A model generated the notes under the pieces. The model was not told where the DNA came from. It saw nothing but the letters and a program-made list of their open reading frames with translations, and made no database searches. The translations under genes were made by a program, and so were the position numbers. A DNA stretch of 64,000 bases from positions 302,509-366,508 of the forward strand of contig KN834756.1 of assembly GCA_000827265.1 (NCBI GenBank). The letters run 5' to 3'. The DNA is from Collybiopsis luxurians FD-317 M1. Lineage: Eukaryota > Basidiomycota > Agaricomycetes > Agaricales > Omphalotaceae. Below, piece by piece: positions 1 through 12,283 of the stretch; positions within the stretch are counted from its first letter, which is position 1, and each line of letters opens with the position of its first letter.

Positions 1-1660
1 CTCTGGCCCCCGCATCTCCTTCTCTCGCTACCGTACCTCTTCCTCATCTCCGATTACAGCCCTCACATGACCAAACTATACGGCGACTCGCTCCGCAAAG
101 AAGCGGGCTTTGTCAAAGTTATCAAGAACGTCGCCAGCAAGAACGCTCGCATTCTGGAAAAGAGAGCCGGAAAACACGCTCCAGAGCTAAAGCGCGTTGC
201 CAAAGTCGCGAAAGAGGTTAAGGGGACTTTTGACAAGGTGTTTGAGGAGACGGCGGATGTCGTTGAAGAGTTTTTGGCAAAGTGTGAGTTGGACATTTCT
301 TCGAGGGGGATATTTTGGGGAGCTGATGAAGCCGCTGCGTATGCTTCTTTGTAGCTCGACCGAAGATCTCCGGAGTCGTTTCGGATACCAAGGTCCTTTT
401 GCAGCAGTCGAGGGAGAAGTTGGTCATTACGTATGTGTGGATTGTTGGTTCCTTTACATGCTTTGTTCTGACGATGATTTTTTTTCGTTTTGATGTCCGT
501 TAGTCGGGTCGCTACAGACATGTCTTCGTATGATACGTCGAAATACCGAGCGACGGTCTTGCCTAGCTCTGAAGGGACACTCAGGTTCCATCTTGGTGAA
601 CCTATCAAGATCAGGTGGCAGGCGCCTCTTATGCATTCGAGAAAGGACTGGATCGGCATTTATAGGGTGAGTTAAGGCGTGCTTGAAGGAGGCAAAGATC
701 TTACTCTGACTTTTTCTTTCCCCCTCGTCTTAGGTCGGAGCTAATAAATCGAGTCTCGTCACCAAGACTTCTTCCATGGGCATGTGGGTGCCGGTCCACG
801 ATGAAGAATGGGATGGCGATATCCCGCTCGGTTTGGATCGCCCGGATGTTCCCGTCAAAGATTCGGAGAGCGGTGTGGTGACATTCAAGGATAATACGTT
901 GCCTTGGATTGTTGGACGTTATGAGGTGAGCTACCAGTGCACCAGCCCTTTGATTATGAGTTCTTATCGGTTTTCCTTCCATGCAGATTCGGTACCATCA
1001 CGATGGAAAGTACAATGTGATGAGTTTGGATGGGCCTATCGAAATATACGGTAAGTCGACCTCGTGTTCTTTGCTTGACTGGATACACGCTGAACGCGAG
1101 ATCACCTGTCCCATGTAGTTGATACCCCAACCGAGCTCAACTTTGCTTCTGTCCGCAAAAGTCTCATGCGGATCGTACCGCTGTGTCTCGACTCGGACCC
1201 GTCCTTGGTACCGCTTGCGTGTAAGAGCGAAGATCCTTATGTTGCGGAACATACTTCTGGTTTCCGTGGCGAGCCAAGTACTCCGCGCCCACGCCTCAAA
1301 GATCCCGAAGTCGACTCTCCGCTCCGGGCTACGGCGGACACGGACGTTGACTCTCGTTCGACTGGATTAGATGGGGGTGAAAATGAGGGTGAGAATGGAG
1401 ATGGGGGTAGAGGCAGACACGATGGAGAAAGCTCCGGGAGAGGGGAAGGGGAAAGAGACCGGTACGGAGAGGACCGGACTCATAACCCGGGCCCAGATCC
1501 CGACCCAGACGATTTTAGCTTCTGGTCCGAGCATCAGGCGAAACGGATATGCTCTGCTATCAAACAGACATTCGGGGTCGAGTATGCGCCGGAGGTGGTG
1601 GTTGCCGATGCTAATCTGTCGGCGTTGGCTAATAGGATATTGCTGTCGAAACAGATGTGA
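1..1660 (+). CDS. CHO2: Phosphatidylethanolamine N-methyltransferase, C-terminal part (partial at left edge)
   Basis: The enzyme makes the first methylation of phosphatidylethanolamine towards phosphatidylcholine, using S-adenosylmethionine, in the ER membrane. Six exons join in frame: 1-283, 355-430, 504-666, 734-925, 987-1050 and 1119-1660, giving 439 codons plus stop and an open frame from base 1. All introns are GT-AG (mostly GTGAGT/GTATGT/GTAAGT donors) and 60-73 bp long. The visible part is the soluble tail. It starts with a basic helical stretch ([20 protein letters not shown]), then a beta-sandwich-like region ([23 protein letters not shown]), then a low-complexity Asp/Gly/Arg-rich linker. 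It ends with the closing block typical of fungal Cho2 ([20 protein letters not shown]). The catalytic membrane domains lie outside the window. Family assignment rests on recall of fungal Cho2 C-termini; exon structure was read directly. Decayed copies of this part lie at 18.5-21.1 kb. Confidence 0.85.
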
Positions 1661-2221
1661 TGTGATTGCCTCTGAAGTTTGGGATGAGCGGGTTTTGAGA
1701 GTGGATATACATGGATGGTATTTACTTAGATGGTAGATCGCGGTGGTGCTTTCTTTTCCGTTTTTCTAGATGCGGCGTACTTTTTTATGAGGTGATGACA
1801 TCCGCTGCGTGTTTTACTAGTGGTCTATCGAATACGTATACATGATTGACACAAGAACGGTTTCTTTCAATGTGCCTGCATCGTGGTCTCATGATACAGG
1901 CAAGGCCGGCCTTCCATTCTTGAGAACCATGACAGATGTCAGACAATGGCCGTTCTTGAGCCTATGTACGCAACCCCATGATAGGAGACTGAATTCTGTA
2001 TTTTGCGAAGAGAGCGGAATCGGATTTTGCTGTCTGTGCGACTTGCCTTAATAGTGTCTTTTCAAACCATGCTGCACAACGTTGTCGAACTCAGGTGTAC
2101 GGAATATCGTGCATGGAATCCATTCATAAGGTCACATTATCTCTTTCATTCAAGGTGTCAGTGTCGCGCAGTATCTATTTAATGGGTGATATGTCCGTTC
2201 CTCGGGCTCTGAGCTATCAAC
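1661..2221. other. CHO2 3' flank and intergenic spacer
   Basis: No gene is seen. The first 280 bases or so are the 3' flank of CHO2. They contain an ATGGATGGTATTTACTTAGA block near 1712 and a CTTTCAATGTGCCTGCATCG block near 1863. Both recur after the decayed CHO2 copy near 19440 and 19590, so the duplication included the 3' flank. Confidence 0.6.
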
Positions 2222-5200
2222 ATGTCCAGCTCAAGCACCGCAACCTTTGGAACTACAGTTACTAGCGGAATCCAAGATATCAGTGCCCTACTTCCACTGC
2301 TAGGGACTGAGCAATGTGAGCGGCATATAGGGTCGACACTTGACAAAGGATATCTGTACTCTGCCGCCTCACCCATGTCAATCTTCGGGAGCTTAGGAAT
2401 TGCAAAGGCTGGTTTCAGCATCATGCTTTGCTGCATTCCAAACAATATACTTGGTCGATCTGGCTCTCAGTGGCTTGCTGATGCTGGATTTGAGCCCGCA
2501 GGCTCCATAGCATCTATGATGGCTCTTGGGCCTGACAAGGTTTCAGAAGCAGAGGTTAAAATAAAGAATCTACTGCATGGACTTCCCCGAATAAATGAAT
2601 GGGAAGTAGAGTCAAAAAGTTCAAACACAAATTGGAATATATCTATGGTGATCTATTCACTTATTTTGGGTGTCTTTGCTTGGACTCCATATATTCCTAT
2701 TTATCATTCCAATCCTCATACACTGGGATGGGTATTTCCAACTTTGCGTATTCTGGGTAGTCTGATGGTTGTTGTATGCTGCCAGTTTGCCCTGCAACTC
2801 AGACTGTTTCAGATGGTCAAGCAAAGATTGGCAGTAATTATCATCCAGCGGGATATCTATATGGACCAAGATATGGATCATCAAACAGATGCCAATTTGG
2901 GATTCAAGAATGAGGTTAGAAATCTCATCCAGCCTTCCAAATCCCAAGATGCCTGGTGGGGAGAAGAAGGAACTTCGGTGGAAGCCTTGAAGAAACTGAG
3001 TGCAATCATTGATACAGTATGTATATGTCTGTTCTTACCGAATATCAATTGAAGATTCACAGGTGAAATTGGAAAAGGAATCTGCTTTAAGCAATGGAGA
3101 TCTTGAAAGTGGCAATTATTTGGTATGTGAACACTAATAATTATTTTTACAATTTCTTAAAACATATGTTCCTTGTATTTGAAGCATCTACTTGGCACCT
3201 TCTCAAAGGCAAAGAAAATTGGTGAAAAACCAATACATCCCTGGGAATCACAGCTTGAAGCATTCACTCATCCTAAAAAAATTTGGTCCCTTATATTATC
3301 ATTGATTGGTATTTTTTTAGGGATAATCCTTACAGTAGTTGGATATCTAGGCTGTTTTACTCTTGTTCAAAGCACTAATTCATCATCAATCCCTATTCTG
3401 TGGCTTGGTCTTGAAAGTGCCTTAAGCATTGCAAGGGTATTCTTTTGGGGATGGAATCCTGATAGTGATGAAAATACTGGACTTGAGTTCCAATTGTCTC
3501 AAAGTATTCGTCACCCTTTTATTACAACACCATATGTAGCTGGGAGTTTAACCCTAGAGTTGTGTCAGGGTCCAACATTCCTTCAGGAAGTAAAAAGATA
3601 TGCCGGGTCAGTTCATGCCCCTAGTATTGATGGATGGAGCTTCTACTACACTATGGCTCTTGATATCCATGATAATTCATGCACTCGCAAACTTTATCTT
3701 ACCTGCTCAAAAAACCAAAGTGAATGCTTGATTATCTCTACTGATAAAAGTGGGGCCCTCACTTTTTGTTCTGGAGAATTATATTCTGATAAAACAAAGG
3801 TGAAATTGCAGCAATGGTCAAAGTCACATTATGTTTTCCACGAGGAGCCAGAGTTCCATAGCCAAATTGTTAATTATTACAACAACCTTTGTAACATGAT
3901 TGGAATCGGCAATGAAGGTGTGCAAAATCACTCATACAAATGGGATTTTACTGCTTCATCCCCCAACTACAAAAATACATCAGAAGAGCCCGAGTCTCAG
4001 AGCCAAATTACTGGCTGGAAAAGAACTCTTTGTTTGATGATTGACCTCATTAGCGAAGTAGTTGTGCTGAACCCTTTATATAAAATAGCTTCAATTATTT
4101 CATCCTCAAAGGGGCTCAAATCTTCAGAAATTATCTCACTTGATCTTGAACAACAATATATATACCTTCACTGTTGTTTACAATTAATAGGCGGCCTGCT
4201 CGATCAACAATTAATACACTATAAGGCTCAGGATGAAGGGAATCAACTTGCATTTGGATATCAGTGTGCCCTTCTTCGAGATGAACTGTATTCCGAACAG
4301 CAAAAATTCCTAAAGAATTATGATGATTCATATAGAAGTCGAGCAGGCAGGCCATTCATAAACGAGAAATTGAGCAAGATCCCAGAAGATGCCATCAGTT
4401 TTTACGAAAAAAATTTTGTCAACACACCTATGGCAGGAAACTCATTGAAACAAAATGGCAATTGTCTGTCAATACATTATCGGGATAAGGAATGGAATAT
4501 AGAGGAACTTGGAGTTGAAATTAAGATATTCCGCCTTTTTCAAGTTCATTGTCAGAATCATCTGATGACAATTGCCCAGAACAACCTATCCAACTACACA
4601 GAAATTATTCAATGTTTAACCCAACCTTTCCATAATTCAGATGCAACTCAATTCTATAATCAACTGAATGAGCTTGGGAAAGCATTGCATAGAAAATTCC
4701 GATATCAAAATCACTTAAGTGACTTCCTGCATGCGGCCCATATTTTTTATCATGTACAGAACAAGCAGCTCATGGGGAGACAAGCCATGAGGGACCTTGA
4801 TCAAACAAAAGAACTTCAAAATATAGCATGGAAGATAGCTGATATCTCTAATAACTACCATCATGAGGGATCTAGAATGATACATGATCTTAGAAATGAA
4901 ATCAATTGCTTGCAGGAGGTGATTACACATGTCCATGAAGGTTATTCTGATAAATCTTTTTGGCTGTATGTCTTGGCAACAGCGTGGGGCTATCAGTATG
5001 ATTTAACTAAAGAGTCAACTGATATTCAAAATGCAATTAATGCAATTCATAAATCTGTTGACCTTACATCAAATAGCGGATCTGAGAAGGCGGGTAGGCT
5101 CTCAATCCTTGGAACCCTTCTCAGACAGAAATATGAGATTGATAACAGAGTCGATGACCTTCATAATGCTATCAATGCCAGCCAAAAAGCTGTATATCTT

Positions 5201-5278
5201 GCATGGGATGATGATCCAGATAAGGAATTCTATTTAAAAAACCTTGAGTACATCCAAACTTATGTCAATTGGGAGTAG
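2222..5278 (+). CDS. Multi-pass membrane protein with C-terminal TPR-like repeats, probably truncated
   Basis: Three exons join in frame: 2222-3016, 3063-3122 and 3185-5278 (982 aa). The N-terminal block has the mushroom-family signature TEQCERHIGSTLDKGYLY followed by ASPMSIFGSLGIAKAGF. Hydrophobic segments lie at roughly residues 50-75, 140-163 and 167-190, with two more at about 320-375 in exon 3 (ILWLGLESALSIARVFFWGW). A long soluble part of unknown fold follows. The last 100 residues hold two TPR-like units of the type found in fungal TPR-CHAT proteins (AINAIHKSVDLT, AINASQKAVYLA, DPDKEFYLKNL). No CHAT protease-like domain follows. The stop is a TAG six bases before a good GTAAGT donor (5285), which suggests a nonsense change and loss of downstream exons. 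Function unknown. Codon use is AT-rich, like the NACHT gene and unlike CHO2. Confidence 0.7.
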
Positions 5279-7013
5279 TTCAATGTAAGTGAATCAATTT
5301 AGATCTACTACGTATTGCTGATTGTTCAACTATTAGTATAAATAGTTCATTTCCTTTGTCTCTTGACTTATGTTGGTGTCCAGCTCCAAAGAAATTTTCT
5401 TTGTGCTCAAAATGGTTTTATAATTTTTCATTTTCTTTATACACTTTCTTGCTTCAAAGTATAATATATGAGTGTTCTTTCTTTCTCTTTTTCTTGCCTT
5501 TTTTTCTATAAATATTGTGACCAATCAGAGTGAAATGGAATAAAACTTTATCAAATGTCCGTTTTCAGAAGAGATAAAGGTAAAAACAACCCATTCAATT
5601 GTCAGATACAGTAGCAAATTGTTCAAACTTCAATGTACTCAGTCTGGAGTTTTTTGAAGCATATTATCATTTTTGCTTATCTGTATTAATTTTGCAATAC
5701 CTAATGTCAGAAGATAGGGTAATGTACCACTTTCTCCAACTGGTCTCATAGATATACAAGGCAAAGCACTAGAAAATGAATGAGATTTAAATCCCTACTG
5801 ACTCTTATCAGTGCCTATGTGAAGCAAAATATAACCTCTGGGTATGGTATAAGCACTGGGAGAAAGATGGTGAAGCACAGAGTCAAAGTCGTGCATTTTT
5901 ACTCACTTCCTTCATTTTAGTTGTGATCCGGTACCCGATATGCTCACTTAAATCACTTGTTCCATTTCATCTGGTTCATAATGCTGCGAAAAAGAAGTGA
6001 CTAGCAAGGCATAGTCTTTGTTATTCCAGTTGTGCTCAAAATTATTGTAAATTGTCAACTTCCTCATTTATGCACTCTATTGATCCTATCTGTCAGAAAA
6101 CTTGGTCCAATATTGTTCAACCTAGCTGCATATGCCATTTACTTCTGCAACATTCTCTGAGCTCTTCTGCTCCTTACCATTTAGTTATGCTACTTATGCC
6201 GCAATACTTACATATATATGTGTGTAAAGACTCAAGAGTAACTGCAGACTCTTGCATTCTTGGTGCAACTCAGGGGTAGGTTAGCGTTTCCGCCCCTCGG
6301 CTAGCCGCAAGCTTAGCAGTGTCATGCAACTTGAAGCTGAACTAAAGTTGGCTGAGCATGTCTTCAGCCAGCTCAAGCTTGGGGCAAGAATATTGTTAGG
6401 AGCAAATTAAGACTGCAGAGGACCCTAGTCGCTTCAACGTGATGTCATTACGCAAGTACCGCCATGTTGACATTTTACTGAGTTGCGTACCAGAAATCTT
6501 GAGTGCACATGGCAGATGCGTAGACATGCCTGTGAATAGTGAATTTTCATATGTATGATGGAAAATTTGCAGTATATACATGCTGATCCTCTTCTTATCT
6601 TCGGGCTTGTGCTAAGCCGAATCTTGTGGCTTGAAGCTACGAGAGTTTCGCTGAATGGAACTGGCTGTCAGCTCTGGCAGCCTGACTTAAGCCACCTTTC
6701 CGCTACAGCTAGTAATTGGCTAAATTGAAATTTGCAAGCCGCAGCCTATGGTATACTAAAGTAGCAGCCCAGTGGAGCATCAATAACCCTCCTAGAAATT
6801 TTTTTTTGCTAATGTAGATGCTTTCAATTCCATATCAGATATCAAACCTTGAAGTAAGAAAATTCAATAAATACACAGAAGTATAAAATCATACATAGTA
6901 AGGATGCCGACAAGTGAAAGCATTTTTAGATTTAGGCTTGGAATAATGAATAGCTAAAGAGGTGTGAAGTAAAACTCTTAGAATCCTGGGTGTAGCGTCT
7001 TAGGTTACAAAGT
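5279..7013. other. AT-rich intergenic region between convergent genes
   Basis: No coding gene is supported. The sequence is AT-rich, with short ORFs lacking family resemblance. Around 6290-6370 and 6600-6740 there are short G/C-richer stretches with repeated AGCTTGG/CTTGAAGCT words, perhaps an old repeat. I could not trace further TPR or CHAT coding sequence here. Confidence 0.5.
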
Positions 7014-10000
7014 TCAAATGCACTTGAACCATTCAGTCCCATACACACAATTCTGGAATGATAATTTGTTGTATCCGGAGTAGGAAATGATGGATTTTGT
7101 CTTAGGTGTCCATAGATGCCTCTTGTAAGGAACAGGAATGTAGACAATTGGATCTGGTGAGTTAATAAACTTAATCCATCCTTCTGGGGTGAGAGTCCAT
7201 TGTTCCTGGTCTAGAAAAAACATCAAATTTTGTCAAATGGTATTTTCACTGTATTAGGAACAATTGAGCTTACCATCTTGTTGTGGTGAAATTTCTCTGT
7301 CATAATCTGGTTCATTCTTAAAAGTCGCATCCCAGACCCTTATTGCTGTGTCAATGGAGCCTGACACAATGGTAGAACTAGAATATGCAACTGATGTTAC
7401 CCAATATGCATGGCCCTCCAAAATTGTCAGGCATTCACCCGTTAATGCATTCCAGATTCTGACTGTTTTGTCACAAGAGCCTGATACAATTCGGGTTCCA
7501 TCCAAAGAAAATGCCACTGAAAGCACTCGGTCAGTATGGCCTTGCAGAGATTGACCAACTGGTTCACCAGTAGTGACATTCCAAATTCTCAATGTTTCAT
7601 CATAAGAGCCTGACACTATAATGGTTCCATCAGGAGAAAATGCCACTGAGTTTACATCATTTGTATGACCTTGCAGAGGTTCACCAATTTGTGCACCAGT
7701 AGTGGCATTCCAAATTCTTACTGTTTTATCATCAGATGCTGAAACAAGTTTGGTCCCATCAGGAGAAAATGCCACTGAATTTACCCAATCTGTATGCCCT
7801 CTCAGAGGTTCACCAGTTTGCATATTAGTAATGGCATCCCAAATTCTCACTGTCTTATCACCAGAGCCAGATGCAATCCTGGTTCCATCTGGAGAAAATG
7901 CTACTGAGGTTACCCAATCTGTATGGCCTTCCAATGGTTCACCTATTGGTGCACCAGTAGTGGCATTCCAAACTCTCACTGTCTCATCACCAGAGCCTGA
8001 CACTATTCTGGTTCCATCAGGAGAAAATGCCACTGAATTTACATCATTTGTATGGCCTTGCAGAGGTTCACCAACTGGTGCACCTGTAACAGCATCCCAA
8101 ATTCTCACTGTCTGATCTCCAGAGCCGGACACAATTCTGGTTCCATTGGGAGAAAATGCTACTGAAATTACTGCCTGTTGATGGCCCTTTGGAGAATTAT
8201 CCACTGGAGCACTAACAGCAATGTCCCAAATCCTTGCTATGTTATCAATGGAGCCAGTTACAATGCTGGTTCCATTAGGAGAAAAAGCCACAGAACATAT
8301 TCCATCTACATGATGCAATAGAGACTGGCCCAACTGTGCACCAGTATTGGTGTCCCAAATTATGACAGTCCTATCATGAGACCCTGATACAATTTTAGTT
8401 CCATCGGGCGAAAATGCTACTGATGTTACTAAATCCTGATGACCTTGTAGAGGATCATACAATAGAGCCCTCATTGAAATACTCCAGAGTCTCACTGTTT
8501 TATCACTTGAGCCAGTAACAATTGTGGTACCATCTGGAGAGAATGCAACTGAACTTATGAAACCTTGATGCCCTTGGAGAGGATGACCTTGTACAATATG
8601 GGTGGTAGAATCCCAAATTCTCACTGTTCTATCGTGAGAACCTGATACAACTAGAGCATCATCTGGAGAAAATGCTACTGAAGTTACCCAATCTGTATGA
8701 CCTTGTAGAGGGTGACCAAGCTGTTTACCACTTTGGACACCCCAGATTCTCAATGTCTTATCACAAGACCCAGAAACAATTCTACTTCCATCAGAAGAAA
8801 AAGCCACTGAGGTTATGCCTTTCTCATGACCTTGTATTGGTTCAGCTAACAATAAGCATGTAGTGGCATCCCAGATCCGGATTGTTTTATCATATGAACC
8901 AGATATAATCTGGGTGCTATCATGAGAGAATGCAACTGAAGTTACTGCACTCTTATGACCATGTAAAAAATTCCCCAGCTGAGCACCAGTACTGGCATCC
9001 CAGATTGCCAGAAGTCCATCCATAGAGCCAGTTACAATTTTTTTGCCATCAGTAGAAAATGCTACTCCAAGTACCCAATCTTTGTTCCCCCGAAAGGAAT
9101 CCCTTAACTTCACAGGGGCATTTATATACCAAATTTGTATTCTTCCATTCATCGAGCCAGATACAATTCTGGTTCCATCAGTAAACAATGCCACTGAGGT
9201 TATCCCATCTAGTGCATGCCCTTGCAAAGGTTCTCCGACTGGTGTACCTGTGATGGCATTCCAGATTCTCACTGTTCCATCATCAGAGCCTGATATAGCT
9301 TGGATTCCATCAACAGAAAATGCCACTGAAAGGACTTGACTTGTATGGCCACACAAGGGTTCACCAATTGGCTCACCAGTAGCAGCATTCCAAATTCTCA
9401 CTGTTCCATCATCAGAGCCAGACACTATTCTGCTTCCATCAGGAGAAATTGCCACTGAGTTTACCTTGTGTGTATGGCCTTGTAGAGGTTCACCCATTTG
9501 TACACCAGTAGCAGCATCCCAAATTCTTACTGTTTTATCACTGGAGCCAGACACAATTCTAGTTCCATCAGAAGAAAATGCCACTGAGCATACCCAATCT
9601 GTATGGCCTTGCAGAGGCTTGCCCATTTTCACACTAGTAGCAACATCCCAAACTATTACTGTTCCATCATCAGAGCCAGATGCAATTCTGGTTCCATCAG
9701 AAGAAAATACCACTGAGCGTACCCAATCTGTATGGCCTTCCAAAGGTTTACCTGTTGGTGCACCAGTAGTGGCATCCCAAATTCTCACTGTTTTATCACC
9801 AGAGCTAGAAACAATTCTAGTTCCATCAGGAGAAAATGCCACTGAAAATACTTGATCTGTATGGCCCTTCAACACTACCAGGGGTTTGCCAGTTAATGTA
9901 CTCCAGATTGTCACTGTCTTATCCTGCAAGCCTGATATAATTTTAGTTCCATCAGGTGAAGGCATAACACTTTCAACTGGAAATCCTGTCTCAAATGACA

Positions 10001-12283
10001 TTATGGTAGAAGTCCTTGAATTGGACATTTTTTCCTCAATAGTAATTGTCCTTTTGAGCTTTGGTTTACAGTTAAACTCATTTTCCCAAAAAGGAAGAAT
10101 GCTGAGATATAAATGTGGTGTCATACCCCTGACCTCACTACTTGCAAAGCTTACAAGTAAAGTGCGCAAACTTTGAAGTATTGAAGCTATTGAAGTCATT
10201 GATTGAATTGATGATGACTTCTGTAAAATTGCCATTATCAATATTCCAACATTACATAAGATTTAAGCCTAATCCCAAGCTTACCTGTACTAAAAGTTCA
10301 AGTGCTTCTTCACACTCTTCCAACTGATTCAGCACACTCATAGCTTCGATCCAGTATATCCCTTTTTCTTTCAAAAATGTTTCCACTGAGGCACCCAACT
10401 CATGAGTTGGCCGGCACTTGACAACATGAAAACTCCAATACTGACAACAGTACTCAAGTGTTTCTCCAATGCATTGTGCGACTCTTTCACTGAAATTAGG
10501 CACTTTTGCATCCGGAAAGAATGAAGATGGAAGGTTACATATATTAAACTTCAACCGCTTTAAATGCTTGAGACAAGATGCACTTAAAAGTTGATGTTGT
10601 ACTGTTGCATTGTAAGTAGCATGGTGGGTGATAAATTCATGAAATGATGCATGAGATATAGCAACTGCTTGATTTTGTGCTGAAATATGAATGACTGCTT
10701 GCAGCCTGTTTACCAAATTATCCACAGTGGCAAGATTTATTTCTACTAGTTCAGCAATTGTTTTACATGACAATGGCTTTCCCACAGCAGCAATTGTGTG
10801 AAGAATTTTCCAAGCTTGTTGAGTTTCCTCCTTGGTCAGATTTTTCCTTGAAATTGCATTGTCTACTATTGAGCTATACATTGTTGTCAAAGGTGATTTG
10901 TCATTAATTTCATTCCGATTCAGCAGGTTATTGAGTCTGTCCTTTGCCAAAGATGGGTTACTTGTTATAAACCTCACTGCAGTAGCAGCATAAATAAATA
11001 AACTTCCTGATAAATCTGCGAGGCATTTCATTTGGTCCTCTGAGGCAAGTGCACCTAGTTCAGCCTTTATAAAGGTATAAATATCCCTTCGAACTGTATT
11101 TTCATCAACATCCTGAATAATCAGTTGTATTAATCTTCTGGATGGTAAAAGAAGCTCCAAAACATTCCGTATCTGTGGTTCTGGGCGGCCAGTAAAGAAA
11201 AATTTCAATCCAGCTAATCCATTATCCAATATTGTCTGCACAAGTGGCTCTAAAACTGGAGAAATATTCATACATTCATCTAATGCCTCTATCACAAAAA
11301 CTGGAGCATAAGTTCCCAGCTTTTTATCGCTGACAACCATCATCCAAGGCTCAACTAGAAGCCCTTTGATTTGTTCTTTTGGCTCCATTGCAATAATATC
11401 CAAATGTTTGCTTAATAGCTTGCTCAGTGCTACAGCAAAATCCCTTGAAAACCTAGCCAATTGATAGGATATAGTAGGAACAATTAATTGGGGATCTCTG
11501 CATTCTGAGATATGTCTTGCACAGAAAAAAGACCCAGCAAGAACACCTCTATCTTTCAGCCTTTGGCATATTGACCTTGCAATGGTGCTTTTCCCAGTTC
11601 CAGCGAAACCGGACAACCAAAAGCATGCACTGCTGCCTGAATCCAATGTGGTGGCCCACGTTTCAATATCTGCTAACGTTTTTTCTCTTGTACCTTCAGA
11701 GCAGAAACTATATAGGCCTGCATCAAAAAAGGCTTGAGATGCATAAGGCATTTTTTCAAGCAAATTATTCTCCAAAACAGAATGCAGCAAGTCAGCAACT
11801 GAATAATCTAAACTCAGCAAGTCAGTATTCATTTTAATACTTAGCTCTGGAGTTTAACTTACTATTGTTAACATCTTCTCTACCAGTTTTATTGGAATCA
11901 CCCTGATCAATGTTTAGATGTGATGTAATATTCAAGATGCTTTCCAAAATATCAATAATTTTCCGAAAACTTTAAAGTTAACACAGGTGAACTCTACCTA
12001 TTTTTGACTTTCTGAATATTGGTCGTGAAACTCCTATTACAATAGATAACATCATTAACTATGCATCAGCTATATGTCCATTTGCATACCTAGTTCGAGT
12101 CATTCCAGGATGTTCCAGGGACACACCTATAGTATGAGTCAACTCAAGAAGCAAAAGCCGGAAAGGTGCGTCCAAACCAGAGATGCGAGATCCAGAATAA
12201 GTTTGAGCATCAGTAGTATTGTGACTTTCACCTTGCTTGTTAGGAAAGATCTTCTTGAATTTTTCGAGACGTTTTTGATGCAT
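7014..12283 (-). CDS. NACHT-WD40 repeat STAND protein (HET-E/NWD type)
   Basis: Reconstructed minus-strand exons are 12283-12090, 12033-11998 (36 bp), 11969-11863, 11807-10285, 10220-7274 and 7210-7014; all phases fit, giving 1667 aa. The ATG at 11832 lies inside a predicted intron, so the start at 12283 is preferred. The NACHT domain follows a helical N-terminus: P-loop GFAGTGKST at about residues 179-187 and Walker B VFVIEALDEC at about 282-291. After a winged-helix/helical part come 21 WD40 repeats (about residues 700-1590), equal to three seven-bladed propellers, with units of the form GHTDWVTSVAFSPDGTRIVS. The last exon adds the usual C-terminal tail seen after these propellers (TPEGWIKF ... 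CVYGTEWFKC). Family knowledge: NTP-driven oligomerisation after ligand binding by the repeats, linked in fungi to heterokaryon incompatibility and defence. No effector domain is recognised in the first 110 residues. Confidence 0.88.
7280..10000 (-). repeat. Tandem array of 21 WD40-coding units
   Basis: Units of about 126-129 bp encode successive WD40 repeats inside the NACHT-WD40 gene. Several are close to identical at protein level, for example units 15-20 with the shared core SVAFSPDGTRIVSGSGD and the linker TGAPVGEPLQGHT. Differences concentrate at the few positions that vary on the propeller face (residues after GHT, as in DW, ND, QV, HK). The interior of the open frame is unbroken. Confidence 0.85.

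Noticed and set aside
7348..10176. Several plus-strand ORFs with repeating residues across the WD40 region
   Set aside because: They repeat with the WD40 period because they are read from the opposite strand of the repeat array.
11776..11832. ATG at 11832 as start of the NACHT protein
   Set aside because: It lies in a predicted 55-bp intron (11808-11862). Splicing it out joins a helical upstream exon in frame to the conserved sequence before the NACHT domain.
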